From the NCBI GenBank assembly GCA_046482855.1, contig JAWOEH010000037.1, positions 1 to 31,394 of the forward strand: a DNA stretch of 31,394 nucleotides, in the 5' to 3' direction. The DNA is from CAYVSF01 sp046482855. GTDB lineage: Bacteria; Bacteroidota; Bacteroidia; Bacteroidales; UBA12077. Each line of letters opens with the position of its first letter. The first letter of the stretch is position 1. Below are positions 30,727 through 31,394 of this stretch, one piece after another. The notes beneath the pieces were generated by a model, which saw only the letters and a program-made list of their open reading frames with translations, did not search any database and was not told the DNA's origin. The position numbers were made by a program, and so were the translations under genes.

Positions 30727-31394
30727 ATGCAATACCGGACTTTACGATTGCTCCTTTTGCCATTGCTAATTCCTCTTAGCTGGATGTACGGAGCTATTAT
30801 TTTTATTCGCAATAAGTTGTTCGACTGGGGAGTTTTCCGTTCAACGGCTTATCAGTTTCCGGTTATTTCCATCGGGAATATTACGGTGGGAGGAACTGGA
30901 AAAACACCCCATATCGAGTATTTGGTGCGTTTGCTTTCAGAGTCTTTCCAAGTGGCAACATTGAGTCGTGGCTACAAGAGAAAGACCACAGGTTGGCGAT
31001 TGGCAGAGGTGGAAAGCTCGGCGGATGAGGTGGGTGATGAACCCTTGCAAATAAAACGTAAATTTCCGCAGGCACACGTAGCTGTCGACGCTGACCGTCG
31101 GCGAGGTATAGCTAAATTACGGGAACAGATTCCGTGCCCGGAAGCCATCCTGCTTGACGATGCCTTTCAGCACCGGAAGGTAAGTCCCAGTTTGTCCATT
31201 TTATTGGTCGATTATCAGCGACCTATAGATAGTGATCATATGCTACCCTGGGGCGATTTGCGTGAACAAGCCTATGAAAAACGCAGAGCAGGAATCATTT
31301 TGGTAACCAAATGTCCCAAAAAGTTAGAGCCTATTGAACAGCGGATCTTTATAAAAGAGTTTAATCCCTATCCTTACCAGAAAGTGTTTTTCAC
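30727..31394 (+). CDS. lpxK: Tetraacyldisaccharide 4'-kinase (3' end outside window)
   Basis: The first 222 codons of LpxK, which phosphorylates the lipid A disaccharide at the inner membrane. The N-terminus MQYRTLRLLLLPLLIPLSWMYGAIIFIRN forms the membrane-associated helix. VISIGNITVGGTGKTP (46-61) is the P-loop typical of the family. ATLSRGYKRKTTGW, VGDEPLQI, VAVDADRRRGI and ILLDDAFQHRKV follow in the usual order, then LLVDYQRPIDSDHMLPWGDLRE. The frame is still open at the window edge. It lies behind the sppA terminator and must have its own promoter, though I recognise only a weak TACATTCG-like box near 30623. Confidence 0.94.
   Translation, partial: MQYRTLRLLLLPLLIPLSWMYGAIIFIRNKLFDWGVFRSTAYQFPVISIGNITVGGTGKTPHIEYLVRLLSESFQVATLSRGYKRKTTGWRLAEVESSADEVGDEPLQIKRKFPQAHVAVDADRRRGIAKLREQIPCPEAILLDDAFQHRKVSPSLSILLVDYQRPIDSDHMLPWGDLREQAYEKRRAGIILVTKCPKKLEPIEQRIFIKEFNPYPYQKVFF

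Overview
The window comes from a Bacteroidota chromosome, most likely a Bacteroidales/Marinilabiliales-type marine or anaerobic lineage (inference; no rRNA gene is present). Evidence: a type IX secretion C-terminal sorting domain at the left edge, a DUF6427 membrane protein, a TonB receptor paired with a DUF4249 lipoprotein, a surface lipoprotein carrying IGENGNWW repeats, and promoters of the Bacteroidota form TTTG-N19-21-TAnnTTTG.

Layout. 1-2682 (+): end of a T9SS cargo protein, a terminator, a promoter, purD and a coupled DUF6427 membrane gene. 14230-2902 (-): one tightly packed, co-directional block of ten genes plus one small ORF, closed by a strong terminator. In transcription order it holds cheR (canonical), a 24-codon ORF, cheR (degenerate SAM pocket), cheB (no receiver domain), a membrane GAF protein, a membrane HAMP-GAF-PAS-PAS-PP2C phosphatase (SiaA-like), a SiaB-type kinase, a SiaC-type phosphoprotein, a TerB-like/ABCG-type transporter fusion, a lipoprotein and a small secreted protein. 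14337-15995 (+): a NodU/CmcH-type carbamoyltransferase, divergent from that block. 16010-17050 (-): a membrane-anchored endonuclease/exonuclease/phosphatase-family protein. 17299-18204 (+): purQ with its promoter, a leader that can form alternative hairpins, and a terminator. Then come an SDR oxidoreductase (-), a nitroreductase (+), an M28 lipoprotein peptidase (+) and folK (-). 22055-22699 is a 645-base AT-rich gap holding a 150-bp MITE-like element with perfect 19-bp terminal inverted repeats. 22700-27849 (+): surface lipoprotein, TonB receptor and DUF4249 lipoprotein. 28548-27866 (-): a small membrane protein and an XRE regulator. 28784-30553 (+): sppA. 30727 to the edge (+): lpxK, incomplete.

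Most interesting region. The 11-kb minus-strand block appears to join three modules not normally described together: a CheR/CheB methylation pair with no chemoreceptor, CheA or CheW nearby; a SiaA/SiaB/SiaC phosphatase-kinase-phosphoprotein switch without the SiaD diguanylate cyclase; and an ABC exporter with an N-terminal TerB-like domain followed by two exported proteins. The simplest reading (inference) is a sensory cascade whose output is the exporter or an envelope process served by the two exported proteins. The order, spacing and absence of internal terminators support co-expression; the connection between modules is a hypothesis.
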